Made by a program: the position numbers and the translations under genes
Assembly: GCA_020637215.1 (NCBI GenBank)
Contig: JACJWI010000010.1
Span: 1-64,000 of the forward strand
Direction: 5' to 3'
DNA: 64,000 bases
From: Microthrixaceae bacterium
GTDB lineage: Bacteria; Actinomycetota; Acidimicrobiia; Acidimicrobiales; Microtrichaceae
The notes under the pieces: model-generated
Told to the model about the DNA's origin: nothing
Database searches by the model: none
What the model saw: the letters and a program-made list of their open reading frames with translations, nothing else
Shown here: positions 15,495 through 23,577 of the stretch, one piece after another
Numbering within the stretch: the stretch's first letter is position 1
Layout of the letters: every line of letters starts with the position of its first letter

Positions 15495-17030
15495 TCAGCC
15501 CTTGAACTCGTCGCGCAGCACGTGCTTGAGCACCTTGCCGGTGGCGTTGCGCGGGATCGCGGGCACGACCTCGAGCTGCTCGGGGAGCTTCTGGGCCATC
15601 AGGCCCTGAGCCCGGAGGTGGTCGACCACCTCGGGTAGTTCGAGGGTCCCGTCAGGATCGGCCAGGGCGACCACCGCGCACACCCGTTCGCCGGCGTCGG
15701 GGTCGGGCACGCCGATGACCGCCACGTCGGCCACCGCCGGCAGGGTGATCAGCAGGTCCTCGACCTCCTGGGCCGAGACGTTCTCCCCCTTGCGGATGAT
15801 CACGTCCTTGAGCCGCCCGGTGATGATCAGGTTCCCCCGGTCGTCGAGTCGGCCCAGGTCGCCGGTGCGGAAGAAGCCGTCGGCGTCGAAGGCCTCGATG
15901 TCGAGCAGGGGGTCGAGGTATCCGCGCATCATCTGCGGAGCACGGGCGCGGATCTCGCCCTCCTCCCCCGGCGCGGCCGGTGAGCCGTCGAGGCGGTGGA
16001 TGCGCAGCTCGACGCCGGTCATCGGCTTGCCCTCGGTGACCGCGAGCTCGTCGTCGCGGTCCGACACGTCGGCCATGGTCAGGATGGGGGCCTCGGTCAG
16101 CCCGTAGCCGGCCAGCACGGGAGCGTCGAACAGGACGCGCAGCTCTTCGACCAACGACGGCGGCTTGGGCGCGCCGCCCCCGGGGAAGGCCCGCACGTGG
16201 GGGAACACAGGTCGGAGGTGCTTGCGTTGGTAGGCCAGGTACGCCTGGTGGAACACGGTGCCGGCCCCGGCCAGGGTGACGCCCTCGCGCGACAGGACCT
16301 CGGGGGTGCCGTCGGGGTCGAAGGTGTCGGTCAGGATCAGCGCGTTGCCGAACATCAGGCTGGTGAACAGCCAGGTGACGCCGCCGATGTGGGTGAAGGG
16401 GAACACCAGCGCGGCACGGTCGTCCTCGATGACCGCCAGGCGTCGACCCATGCCCCGGGCCACCGCGGCGATCGACGCGTCGGTGTGCTGGGCGCCCTTC
16501 GGCTCGGCGGTCGTGCCCGACGTGTAGAAGATCCAGCGCACCGGCTGGTCGGCCATGTCGAGGGGTTCGGCCCGATCCGGCAGCCGGGTGGGGTCGCCCT
16601 GGGGCAGCGCCCGGTCGCTGACGAGGACCCGCATGTCGCGGCCCTGACGTTCGGCGATCGCCAGGGCCATCGCCTCGTGGTCGAAGCCCTTCCAGCGCGA
16701 CGGGACCACCAGCAGCCGGCTGTCGGCCTGGTCGGTGATGAAGTCGACCTCCCGGTCGCGCAGGATCGGCAGGACCGGGTTCTGCACGACCTCGAGCCGG
16801 CTGAGCGCCGCGACCAGGATCAGCGACTCGATCCAGGTCGGCAGCTGCCAGGTGACGACGTCTCCGGCTCGCAGACCCGAGGCCTGGAGCCCCGCCGCGG
16901 TCCGCTCCGATTCGGACCACAGCTCGGCGAAGGTCAGCGTACGCATGTCCTCGTCGACGGCCATCAGGGCGTCGGGGGTGGCCTCGGCGCGTCGCTCCAT
17001 CAGCTCCCAGAGCGTCCGACCTTCGACCAC
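15495..17030 (-). CDS. AMP-dependent acyl-CoA synthetase/ligase
   Basis: A 511-residue ANL-family ligase. The P-loop is FYTSGTTAEPKGAQH. The adenylate-binding motif is GYGLTEAP, followed by FFRTGDLGRLD, the hinge GRLKDVIIRKGENVSAQEVE and the catalytic lysine near the end (PRNATGKVLKHVLRDEF). The overall pattern resembles cyclohexanecarboxylate/medium-chain acid ligases of the FadD family rather than acetyl-CoA synthetases. The start is GTG at 17030 preceded by AGGAGA. It is probably a monocistronic or GNAT-linked unit. The substrate is unknown; the surrounding genes suggest an alicyclic or branched acid. Confidence 0.85.
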   Translation of the reverse strand: MVEGRTLWELMERRAEATPDALMAVDEDMRTLTFAELWSESERTAAGLQASGLRAGDVVTWQLPTWIESLILVAALSRLEVVQNPVLPILRDREVDFITDQADSRLLVVPSRWKGFDHEAMALAIAERQGRDMRVLVSDRALPQGDPTRLPDRAEPLDMADQPVRWIFYTSGTTAEPKGAQHTDASIAAVARGMGRRLAVIEDDRAALVFPFTHIGGVTWLFTSLMFGNALILTDTFDPDGTPEVLSREGVTLAGAGTVFHQAYLAYQRKHLRPVFPHVRAFPGGGAPKPPSLVEELRVLFDAPVLAGYGLTEAPILTMADVSDRDDELAVTEGKPMTGVELRIHRLDGSPAAPGEEGEIRARAPQMMRGYLDPLLDIEAFDADGFFRTGDLGRLDDRGNLIITGRLKDVIIRKGENVSAQEVEDLLITLPAVADVAVIGVPDPDAGERVCAVVALADPDGTLELPEVVDHLRAQGLMAQKLPEQLEVVPAIPRNATGKVLKHVLRDEFKG

Positions 17031-17136
17031 GTCCGTCTCCTGTCACCTGCGCCCGGGGCTCGGAGAGGTCCTCCGATTCGGCGCGGGGCCAGTGTAGGGA
17101 AACGGACCCGTCCGGGCGGGAGCGTTCCGGCGACGT

Positions 17137-17718
17137 TCAGGCGGGCGGCACGGCGACCGGGGTGCCGGCGACGGCGACGGTGATGGGTCGGCCGGCGAGG
17201 GGTGAAGCCAGGGGGATCTCGACCTGACGGACCGGCGCCCCGGCCGAGCAGGTCGAGCCGCCGTCCCCATCGACCACCACCGCCGTCACGTCCACCCCCT
17301 CGGTGGACTCGGAGACCGCGATGCGGGCGAGCACCTCGTCGTCGGAGAGGGTGCAGGCGATCCCGACCACCAGCGACGACCCGTCGATCCCGGCGGTGAC
17401 CAGGCTGCGGGCGGCCGCGGCCCGCAGCGGGCCCGTGCTCAGTTCGGCCGGGCGCCGGAAGTCGTACGTGGTGGTCCCGTCGGCGACCACCACGCCCTTG
17501 ACCCCGTCGGGAGCCGGTGCCCCGCCGGGGACGGTCACCGCGGGTTCCGGCGCCGTGCTCGACGGAGTCGTGGTGCTGGTGGTGGTGAACGCCGGGATGG
17601 TCTCGGTGGGAGTGGTGGGATTGCCGACGACGAGGATCCCGGCCAGACCGACCGCGCCCAGCAACAGGAACACGGCCAGGAACGGCCAGATGGAGTAAGT
17701 GCGCTCCCGTTCGGTCAC
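17137..17718 (-). CDS. Membrane-anchored extracytoplasmic protein, Thr/Pro-rich stalk
   Basis: A 193-residue protein with a single N-terminal transmembrane segment (SIWPFLAVFLLLGAVGLAGI), then a Thr/Ser/Pro-rich stalk (TTTSTTTPSSTAPEP) and a small globular domain containing two Cys (GIACTLSDDEV and GGSTCSAG) that could form a disulfide. This is the layout of an exported, cell-surface-anchored protein. No family recognised. I chose the GTG at 17718 because it lies 7 nt after the stop of the upstream pilin-like gene and gives a short cytoplasmic tail (TERERTY). The two genes form an operon of envelope proteins. Confidence 0.6.
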   Translation of the reverse strand: MTERERTYSIWPFLAVFLLLGAVGLAGILVVGNPTTPTETIPAFTTTSTTTPSSTAPEPAVTVPGGAPAPDGVKGVVVADGTTTYDFRRPAELSTGPLRAAAARSLVTAGIDGSSLVVGIACTLSDDEVLARIAVSESTEGVDVTAVVVDGDGGSTCSAGAPVRQVEIPLASPLAGRPITVAVAGTPVAVPPA

Positions 17719-17725
17719 AGCTCGC

Positions 17726-18406
17726 TCACCGACCGGCGCAGGGGCCGGTGCCGACCACCACCACCGTGTCGCCGTTGATGTGGAGCTCCATGTCGACCGG
17801 CCCGTCGAAGCTGACCAGGCCGGCGTCGAGCAGGGACTGGACATCGGGCGGGTACGAGCCGTTCATGACGTGATACGCCTCGACCGCCGTGCTGACGGTC
17901 TCGCGGTCCGCGGCGCAGGCCCCGGCCTCCGCGGCGCCGACGGGCCCCGCGGGTGACACCCCGGCCGGCCCGGACGGGGCGGGAACGGTGGTGACGAGGC
18001 CGTCGATGTCCGACGCGTCACCGGCCGAGGAGCCACCGACGCCGTCGAGGACGCGGACCACCAGCAGCACCATGATGCCCAGGGTCACCAGGACGCCGAG
18101 CAGGCCGAACACCGCCAGGATGCCCCGACCGGAGAACCGCGGGCTGCCGTAGCGGGGGCCCTTCACTCCGCGGAGCGGTTCGGAGCCGCCCGCCGACGCG
18201 CCTGCGGGCCCACCGGCGGACGGGAACGGTCCACCGGGAGTGGCCGGTGGCGGGGTCCACGATCCCCACGGCGGGGCCTCGCCCTCACCCGACGGCACCG
18301 GGGGCACCGGAGGCACCGGAGGCGCGGACGGGAGCGGCCCCGCGGGCGGATCCCACGGGGAGCGGCGCGGATCGCCGGGCGGGCCCGGAACGGACGGGTC
18401 GGTCAC
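17726..18406 (-). CDS. Membrane protein with C-terminal pilin-like (GspG-like) domain
   Basis: A 226-residue protein. The first 100 residues are Pro/Gly-rich and cytoplasmic, with repeats such as PPVPPVPPVPSG encoded by GGCACCGGA-type tandem units near 18295. One transmembrane segment follows (GILAVFGLLGVLVTLGIMVL). The outer part contains CAADRETVSTAVEAYHVMNG then SYPPDVQSLLDAGLV, a pattern seen in the globular domain of type II/IV pseudopilins (E-A-Y-x-x-x-N-G-x-Y-P). It is not a normal prepilin, since there is no G-F-x4-E cleavage motif before the helix. The start is GTG at 18406. It precedes the 17137-17718 gene by 7 nt. A prepilin peptidase gene lies far away at 45153. Confidence 0.6.
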   Translation of the reverse strand: MTDPSVPGPPGDPRRSPWDPPAGPLPSAPPVPPVPPVPSGEGEAPPWGSWTPPPATPGGPFPSAGGPAGASAGGSEPLRGVKGPRYGSPRFSGRGILAVFGLLGVLVTLGIMVLLVVRVLDGVGGSSAGDASDIDGLVTTVPAPSGPAGVSPAGPVGAAEAGACAADRETVSTAVEAYHVMNGSYPPDVQSLLDAGLVSFDGPVDMELHINGDTVVVVGTGPCAGR

Positions 18407-18428
18407 GACCCCACGCTACGGCGAGACG

Positions 18429-19385
18429 TCAGAGAACCGCGACCGGGGCCACCGGCGCCGAGGTGGCTCCCACGAGCGGCTCGGGCGCGGCGACCAGCAG
18501 CACCTCACCGGATCCCCTCTCGGCACAGGCGTCCGCGAGCTCCTCGAGATCCCAGTTCTGGCCCTGCAGGAGCCCCATGTCGCGGATCTGCAGCAGGTGC
18601 ACCGCCAGGCAGTCGGACCAGTCGGCCTGGGTCGGGGGGAACGCCTCGTACGCGTAGGTGTCGACGAACGCGCCGGCCAGGTCGTGGCGGTGGATCCAAC
18701 CGATCGTGTGCACCGACAGGCCGGGCTGGCTGAAGTCGGTCCCGACGGTGTACCGCTGGCGGTCCCCGGCGTGGTAGTGCCGCATCTGACCGGTGCGCAC
18801 CAGGATGACGTCGCCGGGGGCGGGGGTCACCCGGGCCAGCTCGGCCGCGGCGTCGAGGTCCTCGGCGGTGATCGCGTAACCCGGCGAGATCTCGTCGAGG
18901 CTGTCGACGCCCTTGGCGCGGGCGACGTCGAGCAGCAGGCCCCGCGTGGCGATCGGCGGCAGCTTCTCCGCGCCCAGCTTCGACGCGCCGTACTGGGCGG
19001 TCACCGCCGAGGTGGGCACGCCGTTGTAGAGGAACCCGTCGTAGGACACGTGGCTGAGCGCATCGACGTGGGTGCCCGCGCAGGTCGACATGGTGACCAG
19101 GTCGTCGGTGCCCTCCCAGATCCCGGGGGCGTACTTGTCGCGCTCGTTCAGCGAGGTGACGGTCAGGATCGGGTTGTAGCGCCGCGCCGGCTGGCCGACC
19201 TGGATGCCGTCGGCCTTGAGCTCCGCTGCGAGCGAGATCCGGCGGCCGTCGCGCACCGCGTCGGTCCCCCGGCGCGTCGACTCGGCGCTGAGCAGGTTGC
19301 CGCACCCCAGCTCGTCGTCGTCACCCCAGCGTCCCCAGTTGGACACCTCGGCCGCGAGCGTGGCGATCTCGTCGGGTAGCGGCAC
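18429..19385 (-). CDS. Putative cyclase (KynB/arylformamidase-like metal hydrolase)
   Basis: A 318-residue member of the putative cyclase family, metal-dependent hydrolases that include arylformamidase (KynB). The defining metal-binding motif H-x-G-T-H-x-D-A-x-x-H appears here as CAGTHVDALSHVSYDG, which keeps the second and third His and the Asp; the position before G-T-H is Ala in place of the usual residue. Later His residues (HHYHAG-like, SVHTIGWIHRHD) could complete the site. The start is GTG at 19385, 12 nt downstream of the alcohol dehydrogenase stop, so both are probably co-transcribed from the KstR-type promoter at 20509. The link suggests a ring or lactone/amide hydrolysis step in a catabolic route, which is an inference. 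Confidence 0.75.
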   Translation of the reverse strand: MPLPDEIATLAAEVSNWGRWGDDDELGCGNLLSAESTRRGTDAVRDGRRISLAAELKADGIQVGQPARRYNPILTVTSLNERDKYAPGIWEGTDDLVTMSTCAGTHVDALSHVSYDGFLYNGVPTSAVTAQYGASKLGAEKLPPIATRGLLLDVARAKGVDSLDEISPGYAITAEDLDAAAELARVTPAPGDVILVRTGQMRHYHAGDRQRYTVGTDFSQPGLSVHTIGWIHRHDLAGAFVDTYAYEAFPPTQADWSDCLAVHLLQIRDMGLLQGQNWDLEELADACAERGSGEVLLVAAPEPLVGATSAPVAPVAVL

Positions 19386-19397
19386 GGTCGACCCTCC

Positions 19398-20486
19398 TCA
19401 GCCGGTGACGTTCAGGACGCCGCGGGCGAGCTTGCCCTCGTGGAGCTCGTCGAGCGCGAGCTGGAAGTCCTCGAGCGGGTAGGTCTGCGACACCAGCTCG
19501 TCGAGCTTCAGTCGGCCGGCCTGGTAGAGCCGCACCATCAGCGGGATGTCGTACTGGGGGCGGGCCGAGCCGTAGCGGCAGCCCATGATCGTCTTGTCGT
19601 TGTACATGGTCGACACGACGAAGCTCGCCTCGGAGCCCATCTTGGGCACGCCGAGCATGACCAGCGTGCCGCCCCAGTCGAGCAGGTCGGTCGAGGTGCG
19701 GATCAACGCCGTCGATCCGACGCACTCGAACACGAAGTCGACGCCGTTCGGCTGGATCTCCTTGACCGCCTCGACCAGGTCGAAGTCGGGGCCGTCGGGG
19801 CAGATGAAGTGGGTGGCGCCGAACAGCTTGGCGTAGGCCTCCTTGGCCGGGTTGGTGTCGACCGCGATGACCGGAAGCGCATCGGACAGCGCCGCGCCCT
19901 GGATGGCGTTGAGCCCGATGCCGCCGACGCCGATCACGACGACCGACTGGCCGTGGGCGACCTTGGCCCGGTTGAACACGGCGCCGACGCCGGTCAGCAC
20001 CCCGCAGCCGATGAGCGACGCCGAGGTGAGCGGCACGTCGTCGGGGATCTTCACCGCCTGGGTGGCCTTGACCACCGTCTCCTCGCAGAAGACGCCGAGG
20101 TTGGCGAACTGGAACACCTTCTGCGGGTCGTCGGGGTCGCCCTTGGTGAACGGCCGCGACAGCTTGCCGAGCGACTGGCGGCAGAAGGTCGGCTTGCCGC
20201 TGTCGCAGCTGGCGCACTGGCCGCAGTTGCCCAGCGTCGACAGCACGACGTGGTCGCCGACGGCGACGTTGGTGACGTCGGGGGCGACGGCGAGCACCTC
20301 GCCCGCACCCTCGTGGCCCAGCACGACCGGGGGCGGGAACATGATCGTGCCGTTCAGGACCGACACGTCACTGTGGCAGAGGCCGGCGGCCTCGATGCGG
20401 ACGCGGACCTCACCGGCGCGCAGGTCCCGGACCTGGATGTCGGACTCGACGGACGCGGCGGTGCCGTCCCACACGATCGCTCTCAT
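19398..20486 (-). CDS. Zinc-dependent alcohol dehydrogenase (MDR family)
   Basis: A 362-residue medium-chain dehydrogenase/reductase that oxidises an alcohol with NAD. Catalytic-zinc ligands are in GLCHSDVS (Cys) and GHEGAGEV (His, Glu). The four structural-zinc cysteines lie in NCGQCASCDSGKPTFC. The Rossmann motif is VVVIGVGGIGLNAIQGA. FNRAKVAHGQS and TGVGAVFNRA resemble the class III/mycobacterial AdhD-type group. The ATG at 20486 sits 7 nt after a TAGGGT -10 box and 23 nt downstream of a KstR-type operator, so the message is probably leaderless and KstR-repressed. The putative cyclase follows 12 nt downstream. The gene diverges from an esterase over the shared operator. Confidence 0.85.
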   Translation of the reverse strand: MRAIVWDGTAASVESDIQVRDLRAGEVRVRIEAAGLCHSDVSVLNGTIMFPPPVVLGHEGAGEVLAVAPDVTNVAVGDHVVLSTLGNCGQCASCDSGKPTFCRQSLGKLSRPFTKGDPDDPQKVFQFANLGVFCEETVVKATQAVKIPDDVPLTSASLIGCGVLTGVGAVFNRAKVAHGQSVVVIGVGGIGLNAIQGAALSDALPVIAVDTNPAKEAYAKLFGATHFICPDGPDFDLVEAVKEIQPNGVDFVFECVGSTALIRTSTDLLDWGGTLVMLGVPKMGSEASFVVSTMYNDKTIMGCRYGSARPQYDIPLMVRLYQAGRLKLDELVSQTYPLEDFQLALDELHEGKLARGVLNVTG

Positions 20487-20493
20487 GGTCCGG

Positions 20494-20499
20494 ACCCTA
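20494..20499 (-). promoter_or_regulatory. -10 box of the alcohol dehydrogenase promoter
   Basis: TAGGGT on the minus strand, 7 nt before the ATG at 20486 and 12 nt downstream of the operator core. This predicts a leaderless message. Inferred. Confidence 0.5.
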
Positions 20500-20508
20500 C
20501 CCGGTGGG

Positions 20509-20522
20509 TAGAACGCGTTCCT
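20509..20522. promoter_or_regulatory. KstR-type operator between ADH and esterase genes
   Basis: TAGAACGCGTTCCT on the plus strand matches TnnAACnnGTTnnA apart from the last base. It lies 23 nt from the alcohol dehydrogenase start and 45 nt from the divergent esterase start, so one site could control both genes. Confidence 0.65.
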
Positions 20523-20566
20523 GTTCGAGCTTGGTGCGCTGCGCCGGGGCGTGGTCGACTGCGCCG

Positions 20567-21310
20567 ATGCGCGACCCCGTCCCGGCACCGGAGGTCCCCC
20601 GGCTCGGGTACCGGGTGCTGGAGCGCCGCGGGCCGCAGGACCGGCTGCTGGTCCTGTGCCACGGCTACGGGCTGCCGGTGTCGGATCTGACCGATCGCCT
20701 GGGGCTCCTCGATCCCGACGGCCGCTTCCTGGTCGTCACCCCCACCGCCCCGTTCCGCCACCGCGACCAGGTGATCTGGCACAAGCCGACGATGTCGACC
20801 GACGCCGCGGCGCAGTACATGGCGTCGCTGGCCGCGCTCGACGACCTGCTCGGGCACCTCGGGACCACCACCGGCCGGGCCGCAGCCGACGCGGTGGTCG
20901 GCGGTTTCAGCCAGGGCGGGAGCCTCGGGCTGTCGTTGCTGCTGCACGCCGACGTGGTCAACCGCCCTGCCGCGGCGTTCGGGATCCACAGCTTCCCCGC
21001 CCACGTCGAGGGCTTCCGGGTGGATCGTGCCGCGGCCGCCGGGCGCCCGGCGTTCCTGTCGGGGGCCCGGAACGACCGCTTCGCCCCGGTCGACATGTAC
21101 CGGGCCGGCGCCTCGCTGTTCCGGTCGGTGGGGCTGGCGCTCACCTACCGCGAGCACGACGGCGACCACGACATGTCCGACGGGGCCGCGGTCGAACTCG
21201 GCGAGTGGCTGGCGTCCCTGGGCGAGCCGGGCCCGGCGGCGGACCCCGATCCGGATGCGTCGGGGTGGTCGGGTCCGTCGCCGTTCCAGGACCTCTGGAA
21301 GATCCTCTGA
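20567..21310 (+). CDS. Phospholipase/carboxylesterase-type alpha/beta hydrolase
   Basis: A 247-residue alpha/beta hydrolase of the phospholipase/carboxylesterase (YpfH/LypA-like) group. The oxyanion region is VLCHGYG, and the nucleophile elbow is GGFSQGG (Ser). The acid is Asp in GARNDRFAPVDM and the His lies in REHDGDHDMSDG. The C-terminal tail (GEPGPAADPDPDASGWSGPS) is Pro/Asp-rich and of unknown role. The ATG at 20567 was chosen over an upstream in-frame start that would overlap the operator. It is divergent from the alcohol dehydrogenase across a KstR-type site, so probably part of the same regulon. The natural ester substrate is unknown. Confidence 0.8.
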   Translation: MRDPVPAPEVPRLGYRVLERRGPQDRLLVLCHGYGLPVSDLTDRLGLLDPDGRFLVVTPTAPFRHRDQVIWHKPTMSTDAAAQYMASLAALDDLLGHLGTTTGRAAADAVVGGFSQGGSLGLSLLLHADVVNRPAAAFGIHSFPAHVEGFRVDRAAAAGRPAFLSGARNDRFAPVDMYRAGASLFRSVGLALTYREHDGDHDMSDGAAVELGEWLASLGEPGPAADPDPDASGWSGPSPFQDLWKIL

Positions 21311-21314
21311 GCCG

Positions 21315-22016
21315 TCAGGACGGCGGGTCGATCAGCCCGTCGAGCGCGGCGACCAACCGGGCGACCTGGGACTCGAGCTCGACCACCCGGGCCTCGAGGT
21401 CGTCGATCCGTGCGGCACCGGCCGCATCCCGCGGCGATGCCGACCCGCGGTCACCACCACCGGCTCCCGCCGACGCGGATGCCTCGGCGCGGCCGTCGGC
21501 GTCGTGCTGCAGCAGCTGGATCCACCGGGCTTCGCGCTGGCCCGGAGCACGCTCCAGCAACCGCACCAGCGGCCGGTCGGAGCGGACCGCGAGACGGCCC
21601 AGGGTTGCCTCGACCGAACCGACGTCGCCGAACGCGTGCATCCGCTCGGTGCGGCTCCGCAGCTCGGGTGCGGTCTGGGCGCCGCGCAGCAGCAGCACCG
21701 CGAGCACCGCCGCCTCGGCGTCGTCGAGGTGCAGCTGCTCGTCGAGGATCTGGCGGTACTTGGTCGCCCGCTCCCCCGCGGCCGGGTGCACGATCCGCAG
21801 CAGCCCCTTGGCCTTGAGCGCCTCACACGTCGTCTCGACCAGGTTGGCGTCGTAGTCGACCACCGGGTCCCGACTGGTGCTCTGGTTGCAGGCGGTGACC
21901 AGCGCCTTGAGCGTCAGCGGATAGGCGTCGGGGGTGGTCGCCTTCTTCTCGAGCAGGGCACCGAGGACGCGGGTCTGCGGATCGGACAGCTCGAGCTCGT
22001 CAGCCAGGTCGACCAT
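21315..22016 (-). CDS. yceH: YceH family protein (DUF480)
   Basis: A 233-residue YceH-family protein made of two winged-helix domains. The N-terminal signature LSDPQTRVLGALLEKKATTP, then DAYPLTLKALVTACNQSTSR, is strongly conserved in the family. The second part includes LLRGAQTAPELRSRTERMHA. The C-terminus adds a low-complexity Ala/Gly-rich linker and a short coiled coil (DDLEARVVELESQVARLVAA). Function in bacteria is unresolved; a DNA- or RNA-binding role is plausible. It converges with the esterase, whose stop is 4 bp away. The ATG at 22016 has a dispersed 52-bp element about 32 nt upstream that is shared with the DUF3097 gene. Confidence 0.85.
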   Translation of the reverse strand: MVDLADELELSDPQTRVLGALLEKKATTPDAYPLTLKALVTACNQSTSRDPVVDYDANLVETTCEALKAKGLLRIVHPAAGERATKYRQILDEQLHLDDAEAAVLAVLLLRGAQTAPELRSRTERMHAFGDVGSVEATLGRLAVRSDRPLVRLLERAPGQREARWIQLLQHDADGRAEASASAGAGGGDRGSASPRDAAGAARIDDLEARVVELESQVARLVAALDGLIDPPS

Positions 22017-22047
22017 GACCCGGACAGTACCGGCCCACCCCGCGGCG

Positions 22048-22099
22048 TCCTGGGGCGTTCCGGGGCGCGGAATCGACAGGACGTGCCGACGACGACCCC
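22048..22099 (-). repeat. Dispersed upstream element, copy 2
   Basis: About 52 bp aligning with 11711-11761, including the shared block GGAATCGACAGG between GGGGCG-type and GACCCC flanks. It lies in the minus-strand leader of yceH. The internal inverted repeat of copy 1 is only partly kept here. Confidence 0.55.
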
Positions 22100-22115
22100 G
22101 ATTCTCCGGGTGGGG

Positions 22116-23576
22116 TCAGCTGGGCCAGACGATCGACTGCATCTCGGAGTAGGCGTGCAGCCCGAAGTCGCCGCCGTCGCGCCCCACACCGGAGCGCTTG
22201 AAGCCCCCGAACGGTGCCTCGTGGTTGCGCTGGAGGGTGTTGATCCCGACGTTGCCGGACCGCAGCCGCTGGGCCACACCCCAGGCGCGGGCCGTGTCGG
22301 CGGAGAAGACGTAGCTGTACAGGCCGTAGTCGCTGTCGTTGGCGATGGCGACCGCCTCGTCCTCGTCGTCGAAGGGGACGACCACGACGACCGGTCCGAA
22401 CAGCTCCTCGCGCACCGGCGTCATCTGGTTGGTGCAGTCGACCAGCAGCGTCGGCTCCAGATAGAAGCCGCGCTCCATGTCGCTGCGGCCGCCGCCGACG
22501 GCGACGGTGGCGCCCTCGTCGACCCCGGCGCGGACATAGCCCTCGATGCGCTCGCGGTGCGCGGCCGAGATGACCGGTCCGACGACCGTCTCCGGGTCGG
22601 TCGGATCGCCGATGCGCATGTGCGACGCGGCCTTGAGCAGGCCCCCGACCAGGTGGTCGTGGATCCCGCGCTGGACGATCACCCGGGTGGGCGACGTGCA
22701 GATCTGACCGGAGTGGAAGCCCCACACCGAGCTGATGCCGCCGATCGCAGCCTTCAGATCCGCGTCGTCGAAGACGATGCAGGCGCCCTTGCCGCCGAGC
22801 TCCATCAGCTGACGCTTCATCTGCGAGCCGCACACCGCGCCGATGTTCTGGCCGACCGCGGTCGAGCCGGTGAAGCTGACCATGTCGGTGGCGGGGTGGG
22901 CGACGACGGCCTCCGACGGCGCGATGTCCTGACCGGTGACCACGTTGATCACCCCGGGCGGGAACCCGGCCTCGTTCATCAGCTCGACCATGCGCAGCAC
23001 GCCGAGCGGGTCCTGCGGGGCGGGCTTGACGATCACCGTGTTGCCCATGGCCAACGCGGGGCCGATCTTGCCGGCCATGTTGGTCATCGGGACGTTGTAG
23101 GAGGTGATGCAGGTCACCACGCCGACCGGGGCGCGGTGCACCGCGGCCGAGATCAGCCCGCCGGGCGCCAGCGGTGTGGTGGGCATGACCGCCGGCGGCA
23201 GCGGCACGATGTTGGACTGCATCGCGCCGGTCGCGTAGCGGCGCAACCGGGCCGTGGCCGGGAAGAACTGCATGGACTTGACCGTCCGGGCCGTGGCCCC
23301 GGTCTCGGCCTGCAGGACCGGGACGATCTCCTTGCGGTGCTCCTCGATCAGGTCCGCGGCCCGGTTGAGCAGCGCGGCACGCTCTGCCGGCGCGGTCCGC
23401 GACCACGCCGGGAAGGCGGCCGCCGCGGCCTCGACCGCCGCGTTCGCCTGCTCGACGGAGGCCTCGGGAGCCCGACCGGCGAGCTCCTCGGTGGCCGGGT
23501 TGACGATGTCGTAGGTGCCGGCGGCCCCTTCGACCGACTCACCGCCGATGGTCAGGCGGTAGGTGGAATCGGACAA
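22116..23576 (-). CDS. NAD(P)-dependent aldehyde dehydrogenase
   Basis: A 486-residue aldehyde dehydrogenase. The catalytic Cys293 is in GFHSGQICTSPTRV, the general base Glu259 in QLMELGGKGA, and the oxyanion Asn161 in ITSYNVPM. The cofactor-binding stretch is SFTGSTAVGQNI. Length and motifs are those of the general ALDH superfamily used for oxidising aldehydes formed by alcohol dehydrogenases. The start is a TTG at 23576, one base after the stop of the upstream amidohydrolase, so the two genes are translationally coupled; no ATG or GTG fits the conserved N-terminus. The operon is probably under the KstR-type site at 24913. Confidence 0.9.
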   Translation of the reverse strand: MSDSTYRLTIGGESVEGAAGTYDIVNPATEELAGRAPEASVEQANAAVEAAAAAFPAWSRTAPAERAALLNRAADLIEEHRKEIVPVLQAETGATARTVKSMQFFPATARLRRYATGAMQSNIVPLPPAVMPTTPLAPGGLISAAVHRAPVGVVTCITSYNVPMTNMAGKIGPALAMGNTVIVKPAPQDPLGVLRMVELMNEAGFPPGVINVVTGQDIAPSEAVVAHPATDMVSFTGSTAVGQNIGAVCGSQMKRQLMELGGKGACIVFDDADLKAAIGGISSVWGFHSGQICTSPTRVIVQRGIHDHLVGGLLKAASHMRIGDPTDPETVVGPVISAAHRERIEGYVRAGVDEGATVAVGGGRSDMERGFYLEPTLLVDCTNQMTPVREELFGPVVVVVPFDDEDEAVAIANDSDYGLYSYVFSADTARAWGVAQRLRSGNVGINTLQRNHEAPFGGFKRSGVGRDGGDFGLHAYSEMQSIVWPS

Positions 23577-23577
23577 C

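Noticed and set aside
11711..22099. Insertion sequence defined by the two similar elements
   Set aside because: Each copy is only about 51 bp with no transposase or terminal inverted repeats, and the region between them holds ordinary genes.
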